A stretch of DNA of 64,000 bases from Streptomyces sp. Je 1-369 (GCF_026810505.1 NZ_CP101750.1:2137448-2201447), one strand, 5' to 3'. Positions 15,614 to 24,395 are shown, counted from the first letter of the stretch. Notes: a model not told the origin generated them from the letters alone. Program-made: numbers and translations.

Positions 15614-16987
15614 GTGCGCAACAAGGGGATATCCGCGCTGGTCTGCGCCGGAGTGGTCGCGGGCGCCGCCGCGCTCGGCGCCACGCCGTCCGCGGCCGCG
15701 CAGACGCCGACGGCAGCTCACAAGGAGGCCGCGGCACCCGGCAAGAAGTCACCGTCCTCCGACATCCGCGAGCGCCTGGAGCGAATACCGGGCATGACGG
15801 TCGTCTCCGTGGCGGACAAGGAGGGCCACCCCCTCTACACGCTCACGTACAAGCAGCCCGTCGACCACCGCAGGCCCCACGGCGCCACCTTCACGCAGCG
15901 CGCCACGCTCTGGCACAAGGCCACGGACAAGCCGACCGTCCTGTACACCGGCGGCTACACCCTCGCCGGCGGCACCACCGCCCTCACCAAGCTCATCGAC
16001 GCCAACCAGGTCAGCGTCGAGCACCGCTACTTCGCCGAGTCGCGGCCCAAGGGCGCCGCGGGCGACGACTGGTCCAAGATGACCGTCGAGCAGGAAGCCG
16101 CCGACGAGCACCGCCTCACCCGCGCCCTGCGCACCATCGAGAAGGGCAAGTGGCTGGGCACCGGCGCCAGCAAGGGCGGCATGACCGCGACGTACCACGA
16201 GCGCTTCTACCCCCAGGACCTCGACGCGGTCGTCGCGTTCGTCGCGCCCAACGACGCGAACAACCGCGACGACTCCGGCTACGAACGCTTCTTCAAGACG
16301 GTGGGCACCAAGGAGTGCAGGGACGCGCTGAACGCCGTGCAGCGCGAGATGCTCGTACGCCGTGACGCGCTGCTCCCCAAGTTCGAGGCGGATGCCGAGG
16401 CCGCGGGCGACACCTTCGAGGAGACCCTCGGCACCACCGACCGCGCCTACGAGTTCGCGGTCCTGGACCAGGTGTGGAACTTCTGGCAGTCCGGCACCGC
16501 CGCCGACTGCCCGACCGTGCCCGACGCGAAGCGGGCCACCGACGACGAGCTCTACTCCTGGTCCAAGGGACACGGCTTCAGCGTCTACCAGGACGAGACC
16601 CTCGGCACCAACGGCACGGGCCCCTACTACCGCCAGGCAGCCACCCAACTCGGCTGGGCCGACCTCGCGTTCAAGCACCTCAAGGACGTCCGCCACTACC
16701 CGGACATCTACCAGCCCAACTCGGTGCTGCCCGCCGCCATGCGCGGCACGTACGACAACAAAACCATCGCCGACGTCGACCGCTGGGTGAAGAAGCGCGG
16801 CCAGCGCATGATGTTCATCTACGGCGAGAACGACCCGTGGAGCGCCGAGAAGTTCACCCCGAGCCGCCACGACTCGTACCGCTACGTGGTCCCCGGCGCC
16901 AACCACGGCGCGTCGATCGCGAAGCTGCCCGCGGCGGAGCAGGCGAAGGCGGTCGCGACCATCAAGCGCTGGGCGGACGTGAAGTAA
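15614..16987 (+). CDS. Secreted tripeptidyl aminopeptidase, S37 (PS-10) family
   Basis: 457 residues. A Sec signal peptide (MRNKGISALVCAGVVAGAAALGATPSAAA) is followed by an alpha/beta-hydrolase-type peptidase. The nucleophile is S186 in GTGASKGGMTATYHERFYP. The Asp in IYGENDPWSAEKF and the His in VPGANHGASI complete the triad. QPVDHRRPHGATFTQRATLWH and VEHRYFAESRP are family signatures. These exported enzymes release tripeptides for nutrition during mycelial growth. GTG 15614 has a GGGGAAGA ribosome binding site. The 3' end overlaps the opposing MFS gene by 26 bp. Confidence 0.93.
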   Translation: MRNKGISALVCAGVVAGAAALGATPSAAAQTPTAAHKEAAAPGKKSPSSDIRERLERIPGMTVVSVADKEGHPLYTLTYKQPVDHRRPHGATFTQRATLWHKATDKPTVLYTGGYTLAGGTTALTKLIDANQVSVEHRYFAESRPKGAAGDDWSKMTVEQEAADEHRLTRALRTIEKGKWLGTGASKGGMTATYHERFYPQDLDAVVAFVAPNDANNRDDSGYERFFKTVGTKECRDALNAVQREMLVRRDALLPKFEADAEAAGDTFEETLGTTDRAYEFAVLDQVWNFWQSGTAADCPTVPDAKRATDDELYSWSKGHGFSVYQDETLGTNGTGPYYRQAATQLGWADLAFKHLKDVRHYPDIYQPNSVLPAAMRGTYDNKTIADVDRWVKKRGQRMMFIYGENDPWSAEKFTPSRHDSYRYVVPGANHGASIAKLPAAEQAKAVATIKRWADVK

Positions 16988-18167
16988 CCCGGGCCCGTGG
17001 CCGCAGCAGGGGTGTGGCTATCAGTAGTCGTGCCCCTGCCAGCGCCGGGAGGAGTACCGCCAGGTCGACGGTCTCCACCAGGGCCGCGCCCGTCGCGATG
17101 CCGAGGGCGGTCGGGGCGAACATCAGCGTGTTCGCCGTGGCCGCCACCCGGCCCAGCAGCGCGTCCGGTGTCTCGCGCTGTACCGCCGTCAGGCCCGCGA
17201 TCAGGACGCACGGCAGCCCGGCGCCGTTCGTGAGGCTTCCGGCCAGGGCCGCCGCGTCGTGCGGGATCGCCGAGAGTGCCGCCGCGACGGCGGTCAGGGC
17301 GATGCCCGCGCCGCCGAACCGGCGCGCCCCGAACCGGCGGATCAGTGCCCCCGACGCCACGCCCACCGCGACGGAACCGACGCCCTGGGCGACGTACAGG
17401 ACGCCCGTGAACGAGGGGGAGCGGCCGAGGTTCTCGACGATGGCGTAGACCGTCGCGCCGCTGATGCCCGAGGTCAGCATCGTCAGGCCGCCCGCCACCA
17501 CGAGGGGCCGCAGCCGCGCGTGCCCCCAGAGGTAGCGGGCTCCCTCCGCCGTCCTCGCGCGCAGCGGCGCGGGGTCGGGTGCCGGCACGGTCTCCCTGAC
17601 CCGCAGCAGCGCGAACATGCCCGCCGCCAGGACGAACGTCACCGCGTCCAGGAGGGCCACCCGTGCGCCCCCGTACGCGGCGAACAGGCCCGCGCCCGCG
17701 AGCGGGGCCACCAGCTTCATACCCTCGTTCGCGGACATCCGCAGGCCGTTGAAGTCGCCGAGGAGCTCCTTGTCGAGTGCCGCCGCGGCGAGCGCCGCCT
17801 CCGCCGCGTCGGTGACGACGCCGCACGCCCCGTACACCACGAGGACGGCGAAGAGGATCCACAGGCGGGCCTGCGTGTCCACCGTGAACAGGGACAGGAG
17901 CAGCACGCCCAGTGCCAGGTTCGTGGCCACGAGGAGCGGTCTGCGGCGCGTGCGGTCGGCGAGGGTGCCGAGGAGCGGGCCGGTGAGGGCGGGTGCCCAC
18001 AGGGCGAGCTGGCAGAGGGCGGCGAGTCCGTCCGAACCCGTCAGCTCCTTCACCCAGATCCCGGAGGCCAGCCACAGCGCGGAGGTCCCGAAGCCGGAGA
18101 CCAGCACGGCGCCCAGGTACAGGCCCGCGTTTCGGTCCCGCAGGACGCGTCCGATCGAAGATTCCAT
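16962..18167 (-). CDS. MFS transporter (enterobactin/macrolide-exporter-like)
   Basis: 401 residues with about 10-12 hydrophobic segments. The loop 2-3 motif of the MFS_3 type is visible (LLGTLADRTRRRPLLVATNLALG) and repeated with decay in the second half (ASGALIRRFGARRFGG). This subfamily exports siderophores and antibiotics, but no substrate can be named. The ATG at 18167 starts MESSIGRVLRDRNAGLYL. Its C-terminus overlaps the end of the secreted peptidase gene on the other strand. Confidence 0.88.
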   Translation of the reverse strand: MESSIGRVLRDRNAGLYLGAVLVSGFGTSALWLASGIWVKELTGSDGLAALCQLALWAPALTGPLLGTLADRTRRRPLLVATNLALGVLLLSLFTVDTQARLWILFAVLVVYGACGVVTDAAEAALAAAALDKELLGDFNGLRMSANEGMKLVAPLAGAGLFAAYGGARVALLDAVTFVLAAGMFALLRVRETVPAPDPAPLRARTAEGARYLWGHARLRPLVVAGGLTMLTSGISGATVYAIVENLGRSPSFTGVLYVAQGVGSVAVGVASGALIRRFGARRFGGAGIALTAVAAALSAIPHDAAALAGSLTNGAGLPCVLIAGLTAVQRETPDALLGRVAATANTLMFAPTALGIATGAALVETVDLAVLLPALAGARLLIATPLLRPRARVTSRPPSA

Positions 18168-18301
18168 GTGTGGTGATGGTGGTGACTAAGGCCCTCCGCC
18201 GGGTATCGGGCGACTTCCCTGGGAGTGGCGATGAGTTCGGCGCGCGGGGGCGGTCCACAAGGGGAGACGTACCGTATTCGCATCCTCAGAAGGGCACCAT
18301 C

Positions 18302-18433
18302 GGCCCGGGCCGGCGCGCGGACCTGCCGAAGGCCCTCGCCACCCTCACCGACGCCTGGCGCGACCCGGCGGCCTGGGAGGGCATGACCCGCGCGGGCGGT
18401 CTCGACCTGCCCGGCGAGGAGGCGCGGTCCTGA
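18302..18433 (+). pseudogene. Remnant of a TIGR03086-type (mycothiol/DinB-like) protein
   Basis: The plus frame ending at TGA 18431-18433 contains LPKALATLTDAWRDPAAW and then EGMTRAGGLDLPGE, which I recognise as the middle of TIGR03086-family metal-binding proteins. The usual continuation (a VVHGWDLARATG-type stretch) is missing, and there is no normal N-terminus or start codon. Third-position GC is high, as expected for former coding DNA. Short length limits certainty. Confidence 0.5.
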
Positions 18434-18540
18434 CCCAGGTATGGATCAGGTAAAGGGTCGGCCCATGGTCTCCCCAGGGCTGGGTTGATGCGCGTAGACA
18501 GTTCTTGACCTGCCCGAACCCTGATGCGGAGACGCAACAC

Positions 18541-19338
18541 ATGCGCAAGTCCCTACGTGTGGCCGGCCTGGCCACTGCCTGCACCGTCGCCGGTGCCGCC
18601 CTCTACACCACCGGCGCCGCGAGTGCCGACGAGTCCCGGCCGCGGCCCACCAAGGAACCCCACAACATAGGCCTGCTCGTCGGCGAGATCGACGAGTACT
18701 ACGGCGCGACCAAGGGCGCGGACGGCGTCTGGAAGTCCTCGCCGGACAGCCCGTACGCCAAGGACCTGGCCCGCATCCAGGCCAAGGCGAAGAAGGACAT
18801 CAGGAAGGCCGCGCGGCACCCGCACCGCGGTCACGGCAGGAAGCCGGCCATCGTCCTCGACGTCGACGACACCGCCCTGCTCAGCTTCGACTACGAGAAG
18901 TCCACCAACTACACGTACAACAACGACAGCTGGGACGCCTACGTCAAGGCGGCCAAGCGCCCCGCGGTCTTCGGCATGCCCGAGCTCGTGGCGTACGCGA
19001 AGCGCCACGGCGTCGAGGTCTTCTTCCTCACCGGCCTCGCCGAGTCGCAGCGCGACGGCGCCGTCACCAACCTCGCCAGGGCGGGCTACAAGACGCCGCT
19101 CGACCGTACGCACGTGTTCACCAAGAACAAGCCGAACCCCCCGGCCTATCTGAGCCACTGCGCCACGGCCGCCGCCTGGAAGTGCGACACCGTCCAGTTC
19201 AAGGAAGGCACGCGCAAGCACATCGAGTCCACCGGCTACAACATCATCGGCAGCTTCGGCGACCAGGTCTCCGACCTCGCCGGCGGTTACGCGGACCGGA
19301 CGTACAAGCTCCCGAACCCCACCTACTTCGTGGGCTAG
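18541..19338 (+). CDS. Secreted HAD-superfamily (class B/IIIB) acid phosphatase
   Basis: 265 residues. An N-terminal signal peptide (RKSLRVAGLATACTVAGAALYTTGAASA) is followed by a HAD domain with the nucleophile motif VLDVDDTALLS (DxDxT), the second motif FFLTGLAESQRDGA (Thr), a Lys in QFKEGTRKHIE and the acidic motif SFGDQVSDLAGG. It belongs to the HAD IIIB acid phosphatases that act on small phosphate esters outside the membrane. ATG 18541 has GGAGA 8 nt upstream; the frame to 18505 has no better start. The gene is monocistronic. Confidence 0.92.
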   Translation: MRKSLRVAGLATACTVAGAALYTTGAASADESRPRPTKEPHNIGLLVGEIDEYYGATKGADGVWKSSPDSPYAKDLARIQAKAKKDIRKAARHPHRGHGRKPAIVLDVDDTALLSFDYEKSTNYTYNNDSWDAYVKAAKRPAVFGMPELVAYAKRHGVEVFFLTGLAESQRDGAVTNLARAGYKTPLDRTHVFTKNKPNPPAYLSHCATAAAWKCDTVQFKEGTRKHIESTGYNIIGSFGDQVSDLAGGYADRTYKLPNPTYFVG

Positions 19339-19449
19339 CCGCTGCCGTGGTCGCGGCGGCCGGGGAGTCGCATCGCGAGATAGGTTGTAATCCTGACTAG
19401 GTCGGCATACGGTCTAGGTAGCTCAGTCGCTCAGGGTAGGGGGACCCCC

Positions 19450-20187
19450 ATGACCATCTCGCCGGACTTCTCGGCCGCCTCGACGGCCGTCGCCACCGTG
19501 CTCGCCGCATACCTGCTCCTCGGCGAGCCGTGGGCCGGACGGCGCATGTACGGCTCGCTGGCCCGCCGCAGGGACACCGAACCCCGCGCCCTGGTCCGCT
19601 ACTTCGGCCTCGTCCTCACCCTGTGGTGGGCCCTCGCCGCCCTCGCCGTCGCGGTCCTGCTGCTCTCGCCCGGCACGGACGCCGCCGACTTCGGCCTCGC
19701 GATGCCGGACCGGCCGGGGTACGTCGTCACCGGCATCCTCCTCGCAGGCGCGGTCGCCGTTGCCTCCGGGCGGAACTTCCACGACCTCGCCAAGCGGGAA
19801 AAGAACGTGCCGGGGCTCGCCTCCATCGAGGCGATGCTGCCCCGCACCGCCGAGGAGCGCAGGCTCGCGATCGCCGTCGCCGTGACCGACGGCATCGGCG
19901 CCGAACTCGTGTACCGCGGCCTCCTCATCGCCTTCGGCGTCGGAGTCCTCGGCCTCGACCTGTACGTGGCGGCGGCCTTCTCGGTCCTCGTCTACGCCGT
20001 CGCCGGGTTCTACCAGGGCCGCCAGGGCGTCCTCGCCTTCGCGCTCTTCGGCGCCATGTTCACCGGCCTCTACCTCGCCACGGGCAGCCTGCTGCTCCCC
20101 GTCGCCGTGCACGTCATCCTCTCCGTACGGGATCTGACGCTGCCCGCGCCGGAGAAGCTGCGTGCCGCACCCGAAGCCGCCGTCTGA
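19450..20187 (+). CDS. CPBP/Rce1-type membrane protein with a degenerate active site
   Basis: 245 residues, six to eight hydrophobic segments, with the overall CPBP intramembrane protease pattern (GAELVYRGLL, then FYQGRQGVLAFALFG, GLYLATGSLLLPVAVHVIL). The catalytic motifs are broken. EExxxR has become AELVYR (first Glu lost), the motif-2 FxxxH is YAVAG (His lost), and the Asp expected after the last His is Ser in HVILS. It is therefore probably not a protease. It is followed after 14 bp by PadR and HAAS-type genes, so it may be part of a membrane-signalling operon. Confidence 0.8.
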   Translation: MTISPDFSAASTAVATVLAAYLLLGEPWAGRRMYGSLARRRDTEPRALVRYFGLVLTLWWALAALAVAVLLLSPGTDAADFGLAMPDRPGYVVTGILLAGAVAVASGRNFHDLAKREKNVPGLASIEAMLPRTAEERRLAIAVAVTDGIGAELVYRGLLIAFGVGVLGLDLYVAAAFSVLVYAVAGFYQGRQGVLAFALFGAMFTGLYLATGSLLLPVAVHVILSVRDLTLPAPEKLRAAPEAAV

Positions 20188-20201
20188 AAGAGGGATGTGA
20201 C

Positions 20202-20546
20202 GTGACGACCGACCGCCGCGCCAGCTGGTTCAAGGGCGTCCTCGACCTGCTCGTGCTCGCCGCCCTCACCGACGGTGAGAGCTACGGCTACGAGATCGCC
20301 AAGCGGCTCGGAGCCGCGGGCTTCGGCCAGATCAAGGGCGGCACGCTCTATCCCGTGCTCAACCGCCTGGAGGAGGCGGACCTGGTCGCCGCGGAGTTCC
20401 GCGCCACCGAGAAGGGTCCTGGGCGGCGTTACTACCGGCTCACCGACGCCGGGCGCGAGACCCTCGGCGAACAGGGTGGGCTGTGGCTCGCCTTCGACGG
20501 ATCCGTACGCGACGTCCTCGCGAGGGCGGGAGTGGAACCACGATGA
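20202..20546 (+). CDS. PadR family transcriptional regulator
   Basis: 114 residues. A typical short PadR winged helix: VLDLLVLAALTDGESYGYEIAKRLGAAG, then IKGGTLYPVLNRLEEADLVAAEF and GRRYYRLTDAGRE. Start GTG 20202 follows AGAGGGA about 10 nt upstream. Its stop overlaps the start of the next gene (ATGA). PadR proteins coupled to HAAS-domain membrane proteins usually control that small operon. Confidence 0.92.
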   Translation: MTTDRRASWFKGVLDLLVLAALTDGESYGYEIAKRLGAAGFGQIKGGTLYPVLNRLEEADLVAAEFRATEKGPGRRYYRLTDAGRETLGEQGGLWLAFDGSVRDVLARAGVEPR

Positions 20547-21322
20547 ACACGCAGTACGAGCGGGACGGGTACCTCATCGGCCTCGCCGAGCGGCTCAGGG
20601 CGCGCGGCCTGCCCGCCGACCGTGTCGAGGCGACCGTCACGGACCTCGCCGCGCACCTGGAGGAGTCCGGGACCGAGGACGCGGAGACCGAGTTCGGGCC
20701 CGCCGACGAGTTCGCCGCCCAGCTGGTGCCCGACACGGGGGTGCGGGCACCAGGGGCGGCGGACAAGCCGGACGAGGCGCGTGAGTCGGGTGAGGCGAGT
20801 GAGGCGGTGGAGACCTGGCGCTGGACCGCCGACACCTACGTCGACGAGGAGCTCCTCAACCGCTTCGGCGACGAGGGCTGGGAGGTCGAACGCGTCGACG
20901 CCATCGGCCGCTTCGTCAGCCACCGCGACGTGGCGCAGCCGCAGCGCTGGGAGTACCGGCGCGAGCTGGTCACGCGCGGGCGCGAAGGCCTCGACGAGCG
21001 GCTCGCCCCCGACGGCTGGGAGGCCTGCGGGACGTGGGTGGTCTACGCCTGGTTCAAGCGGCCGCGGGCGGCGAGCCTCGGGCCCGCCGCCCGGGTGGAG
21101 TCACCGCCGCCGGTGCCGGAGCGGTCCCGCTTCTTCAGCCGCAGGTTCTACGGGCTCCTCGCCGTGCTCGCCCTGGCGGTGGCCGTCGCCGGTATCTCCG
21201 TGGCCGTCGGTGACGAGGACGCGAGCTCCGGTCTCGGGTTCCTGGTGGGGCTGCCCGCCGGGGCGGTCGCGGTCGTGGGCGTGGCGTGGGCGCTGCAGAT
21301 GTGGCGCGGGCGCCGCACCTGA
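20543..21322 (+). CDS. HAAS-domain membrane protein, PadR partner
   Basis: 259 residues. The N-terminal 60 residues (YLIGLAERLRARGLPADRVEATVTDLAAHLEESGTEDAETEFGPADEFAAQLVP) have the HAAS pattern found next to PadR regulators. A DUF2812-like repeat of DEELLNRFGDEGWEVERVDAIG and DERLAPDGWEACGTWVVYAWF follows. Two transmembrane helices close the protein (FYGLLAVLALAVAVAGISVAV and LVGLPAGAVAVVGVAWAL). The ATG at 20543 overlaps the padR stop. The role is probably as membrane sensor for the PadR protein. Confidence 0.8.
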   Translation: MNTQYERDGYLIGLAERLRARGLPADRVEATVTDLAAHLEESGTEDAETEFGPADEFAAQLVPDTGVRAPGAADKPDEARESGEASEAVETWRWTADTYVDEELLNRFGDEGWEVERVDAIGRFVSHRDVAQPQRWEYRRELVTRGREGLDERLAPDGWEACGTWVVYAWFKRPRAASLGPAARVESPPPVPERSRFFSRRFYGLLAVLALAVAVAGISVAVGDEDASSGLGFLVGLPAGAVAVVGVAWALQMWRGRRT

Positions 21323-21351
21323 CCCCCGGGGGAGGGGTCGGGGGCGGCGCC
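21309..21351. terminator. Two-step hairpin terminator between convergent genes
   Basis: Outer perfect 8-bp stem GGCGCCGC (21309-21316) with GCGGCGCC (21344-21351) and inner 6-bp stem GACCCC/GGGGTC. It overlaps the stop codon of the HAAS gene and lies before the opposing penicillin-binding protein gene. There is no T-run, which is common in Streptomyces. Confidence 0.7.
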
Positions 21352-21428
21352 TTGGGGAGGGGACGTCAGGCGTACGCGTACGCGTGCGTGCAGCCGCGAA
21401 CCTCAGGCGTACGCGTGCGTGGCGCCGC

Positions 21429-22877
21429 TCAGGACTTCAGCCCCGCCGCCATCATCGCCTTCGCGATCGGCGCCGCCAGGCCGTTGCCGCTGACCTCGTC
21501 GCGTGCCGCGCTCGACGACTCGATCATCACGGCGACCGCCACCTCCTTGCCGTCGCTGCCCTTGGCGTACGACGTGAACCAGGCGTACGGCGTCTTGCTG
21601 TTGTTCTCGCCGTGCTGCGCCGTACCCGTCTTGCCGCCCACCGTCGCGCCGCTGATCCGCGCGTTCGTGCCGGTGCCCTTCTCGACGACCGTCTGCATCG
21701 CCGACTGGAGGCCCTCGGCCGTCGACGCGTCCATCACGCGCTGGGAAGCGCCGTCGTCGTACTTCTCCAGGACGTCACCGCCGGAGTCGCTGATCTGCGA
21801 CACCATGTGCGGCCTTGCCAGTACGCCGTCGTTGGCGATGGCCGCAGAGACCATCGACATCTGCAGCGGCGTCGCCGTGACGTCGAACTGGCCGATGCCG
21901 CTCAGCGCGGTCTGCGCCTTGTCCATGCCGGACGGGTAGACGCTCTTGCCCGCGCGCACCGGCACGTCCAGCTTGTCCGTGTTGAAGCCCATCTTGTCCG
22001 CCATCGCCTTGACCTTGCCCTGGCCCAGGTCGACGGCCATCTTCGCGAAGACGTTGTTGCAGGAGTACTGCAGTGCCGTGCGGATGTCCGCGTTCTCGCA
22101 GGGAGCCGACTGGTTCTCGTTCTTGAGGACCGTCCGCGTGCCGGGCAGCGTGTACGGGTTGGGGCTGCTCGTCTTGTCGTCCACCGAGCCGTAGAGACCG
22201 TCCTCCAGGGCCGCCGCCGCGACGACCAGCTTGAAGGTGGAGCCGGGCGGGAGCGGCTGCCGCATCGCGCGGTTGACCATCGGCTTCTCCTTGTCGGTGG
22301 TCAGCTCCTTCCACGCCTTGGAGTCCGAGGAACCGCTGATCCTCGACGGGTCGTACGACGGGGTCGAGACCATGCCGAGGATGTTGCCCGACTTGGGGTC
22401 GATGGCCACGGCGGCGCCCTTGGTGTCACCGAGCGCCTTGTACCCGGCCTTCTGCACCGCCGGGTCGATCGTCGTGATCACGTCACCGGGGTCGGCGCGC
22501 TTGTTGGTGAGCGCGTCGAGGGGGCTCTTCAGACGGTTGTCGGTGCCGTCGAGCAGGTCCTTGTAGATGCCTTCGAGCTGCGTGGCGCCGTACACCTGCG
22601 AGCTGTAGCCCGTGATGGGCGAGTAGAGGTCGCCGTTCTTGTACGTGCGCTTGTACGCGAGGTCTCCTCCTGTCGTCCGCTCCGAGCCGGTGATGGCCTC
22701 ACCGCCCACGATGATGTCGCCCAGCGGATTCGCGTACTGCGCCATCACGTTCCGCCGGTTGTGCTTGTTGTCCGCGAGAGCCGTCGAGTCGTGGAACTGC
22801 ACCCATGTCGCCCGCAGCAGCAGGGCGAGCACGAGCAGCAGCGCGAAGACCGAGGCGCGCCTGATCGTCTTGTTCAT
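21429..22877 (-). CDS. Class B penicillin-binding protein (transpeptidase, PbpA-like)
   Basis: 482 residues. One N-terminal transmembrane anchor (IRRASVFALLLVLALLLRATWVQF), a PBP dimer domain with NRRNVMAQYANPLGDIIVGG, then a transpeptidase domain. The active-site motifs are S213-x-x-K in LPPGSTFKLV, SxN in YSCNN and KTG in GGKTGTAQHG. It cross-links peptidoglycan outside the membrane, probably in septation or sporulation. The gene stands alone on the minus strand with ATG 22877. It is complete in length for the PbpA group. Confidence 0.94.
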   Translation of the reverse strand: MNKTIRRASVFALLLVLALLLRATWVQFHDSTALADNKHNRRNVMAQYANPLGDIIVGGEAITGSERTTGGDLAYKRTYKNGDLYSPITGYSSQVYGATQLEGIYKDLLDGTDNRLKSPLDALTNKRADPGDVITTIDPAVQKAGYKALGDTKGAAVAIDPKSGNILGMVSTPSYDPSRISGSSDSKAWKELTTDKEKPMVNRAMRQPLPPGSTFKLVVAAAALEDGLYGSVDDKTSSPNPYTLPGTRTVLKNENQSAPCENADIRTALQYSCNNVFAKMAVDLGQGKVKAMADKMGFNTDKLDVPVRAGKSVYPSGMDKAQTALSGIGQFDVTATPLQMSMVSAAIANDGVLARPHMVSQISDSGGDVLEKYDDGASQRVMDASTAEGLQSAMQTVVEKGTGTNARISGATVGGKTGTAQHGENNSKTPYAWFTSYAKGSDGKEVAVAVMIESSSAARDEVSGNGLAAPIAKAMMAAGLKS

Positions 22878-22978
22878 CCCGTGGGAGGACGAGCGGAGGG
22901 AAGGGTTTCGTTCCCTATTGGCGTGCTTGAGACCGTTTTCTCATCGAGCCTTAATGAAGCCCGCCTCGTACGCCGCGA

Positions 22979-23494
22979 TCACCGCCCCGCGGCCCACAGG
23001 GCGTGCGGGGCGGAGGGTCGGCTGCCGCGCAGGACGAGGACGACCTCGTCGATCTCCTGGCCGCGGGCCGGTGCGTACCCGCGGTCCTTCGCGGAGATCT
23101 GGAAGCCGCACTTCTCCAGGACCCGTATCGACGCCGCGTTGTCCGCCGCCGCGCGGGCATAGAGCGGGCGGCCCCGTTCCAGTTCGAGGAGGCCGCGCAG
23201 CGCCGCCGTGGCGAGGCCCCGGCCCCAGTACGCACGGTCGATCCAGTACGTGACCTCACGCTCGCCCGGCGCCCCGTACACCCCCGCGTTCCCCACCACG
23301 TCCCCGTCCGCGAGGACCGTGCGGATGGCGATGTCGGCGGAACCCCGCATCTTCGTCCAGTGCGCCTCGAAGGCGTCGTGGTCGGCCGGGTCCTCGGGTG
23401 TGAAGGCGGCCATGCGGGTCGCCTCGGGGTCGTTCATCTGCCGGAAGAAGACGGGCAGATCGCTGTCGTGGACTTCGCGCAGGCTGACATCCAT
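22979..23494 (-). CDS. GNAT family N-acetyltransferase (RimJ/RimL type)
   Basis: 171 residues. Acetyl-CoA binding motif A is visible as YWGRGLATAALRGLLELE, motif B as NAASIRVLEKCGFQ, and the early ADHDAFEAHWTKM helix is typical for the group that modifies ribosomal proteins or small amines. The substrate is unknown. It lies just downstream of the IclR gene, with 3 bp between the IclR stop (23498) and this start (23494). Both are on the minus strand, so they may be co-transcribed. Confidence 0.9.
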   Translation of the reverse strand: MDVSLREVHDSDLPVFFRQMNDPEATRMAAFTPEDPADHDAFEAHWTKMRGSADIAIRTVLADGDVVGNAGVYGAPGEREVTYWIDRAYWGRGLATAALRGLLELERGRPLYARAAADNAASIRVLEKCGFQISAKDRGYAPARGQEIDEVVLVLRGSRPSAPHALWAAGR

Positions 23495-23497
23495 GGG

Positions 23498-24271
23498 TCA
23501 GAGCCTACGAGTTGCCAGTGACAGCCGGTCGCGCGCGTCGAAGAGCGCGTCCTTCACCATCTGTTCGTGCGCGGGCGTGAGCCGCGCCACCGGCACGGAG
23601 CAGCTGATCGCGTCGCGGGCGGGCGTGCGGTAGGGGATGGCCACGCCGAAGCAGCGGAGCCCGAGCGTGTTCTCCTCGCGGTCCACCGCGAAGCCCTGCT
23701 CGCGCACCGCGCGCAGCTCCTCGATGAGCTTCTCGCGGTCGGTGATGGTGTGCTCGGTGAGCGCGGGCAGCGTCTCCGGGAGCAGCTTGCGGACCTGCTC
23801 GTCGGTGTGCGTGGCGAGCAGCGCCTTGCCGAGCGACGTGGAGTGCGCGGGCAGGCGGCGGCCGACGCGCGTGAAGGGGCGCAGATAGTGCTGCGACTGG
23901 CGGGTGGCGAGGTAGACGACGTTCGTGCCGTCGAGCCGCGCGAGGTGGATGGTCTCCGTGGTGTCGTCGGAGAGCCGGTCGAGGGTGGGGCGCGCGGCGG
24001 CCACGACCTCGTCGCCGTCGATGTACGACGTGCCGACGAGCAGGGCCCGCACCCCGATCCCGTACCGCGTGCCGGTCGCGTCCGTCTCCACCCAGCCGAG
24101 CTCGACCAGGGTGCGGAGCAGCATGTAAAGGCTCGACTTGGGGTATCCGACGGCCTCCTGGACCGCGGCGAGGGAGTGCATTCCGGGACGGCCCGCGAAG
24201 TACTCGAGCAATTCCACCGTCCGCACCGCGGACTTGACCTGCGCACCGCCTCCGGTCTCGCCAGCCGACAT
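23498..24271 (-). CDS. IclR family transcriptional regulator
   Basis: 257 residues. Winged helix near residues 12-75 (MHSLAAVQEAVGYPKSSLYMLLRTLVELGWV), then the IclR effector domain (TIHLARLDGTNVVYLATRQS, RLPAHSTSLGKALLA, REQGFAVDREENTLGLRCFGVAI). The ATG at 24271 has AAGGGG/AAGGGC just upstream. The track continues to 24322 without a better start. The gene is divergent from an aldehyde dehydrogenase of sugar-acid catabolism, with a dyad operator candidate between them, and is its likely repressor. The same dyad near kdgD suggests a two-locus regulon. Confidence 0.93.
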   Translation of the reverse strand: MSAGETGGGAQVKSAVRTVELLEYFAGRPGMHSLAAVQEAVGYPKSSLYMLLRTLVELGWVETDATGTRYGIGVRALLVGTSYIDGDEVVAAARPTLDRLSDDTTETIHLARLDGTNVVYLATRQSQHYLRPFTRVGRRLPAHSTSLGKALLATHTDEQVRKLLPETLPALTEHTITDREKLIEELRAVREQGFAVDREENTLGLRCFGVAIPYRTPARDAISCSVPVARLTPAHEQMVKDALFDARDRLSLATRRL

Positions 24272-24339
24272 CGCCCTTGACCCCTTTGAACGCCGAGAAA
24301 TAGTCTCCGAAGTCCCCGCCATTCATCAACGAAGACAGC

Positions 24340-24355
24340 GTTCAGCATATCGAAC
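24340..24355. promoter_or_regulatory. Operator-like dyad GTTCAGCATATCGAAC between the IclR and aldehyde dehydrogenase genes
   Basis: Perfect 4-bp arms GTTC/GAAC with an AT-rich centre, in the 124-bp divergent promoter region. 12 of 16 positions match the element in front of kdgD (13341-13356). It is the best candidate binding site of the adjacent IclR protein. Confidence 0.6.
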
Positions 24356-24395
24356 AGCCCTGGTGAGTGGCATACCTCTGGAAAGGGAATCCGCG

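Noticed and set aside
19410..19442. tRNA-like stretch (ctaggtagctcagtcgctcagg)
   Set aside because: It recalls a D-arm, but no acceptor, anticodon or T-arm can be folded before the next gene begins at 19450.
20622..23162. 846-residue plus-strand ORF
   Set aside because: It overlaps the HAAS gene in another phase and then runs antisense through the penicillin-binding protein gene. Composition is Arg/Pro/Ala-rich without domains.
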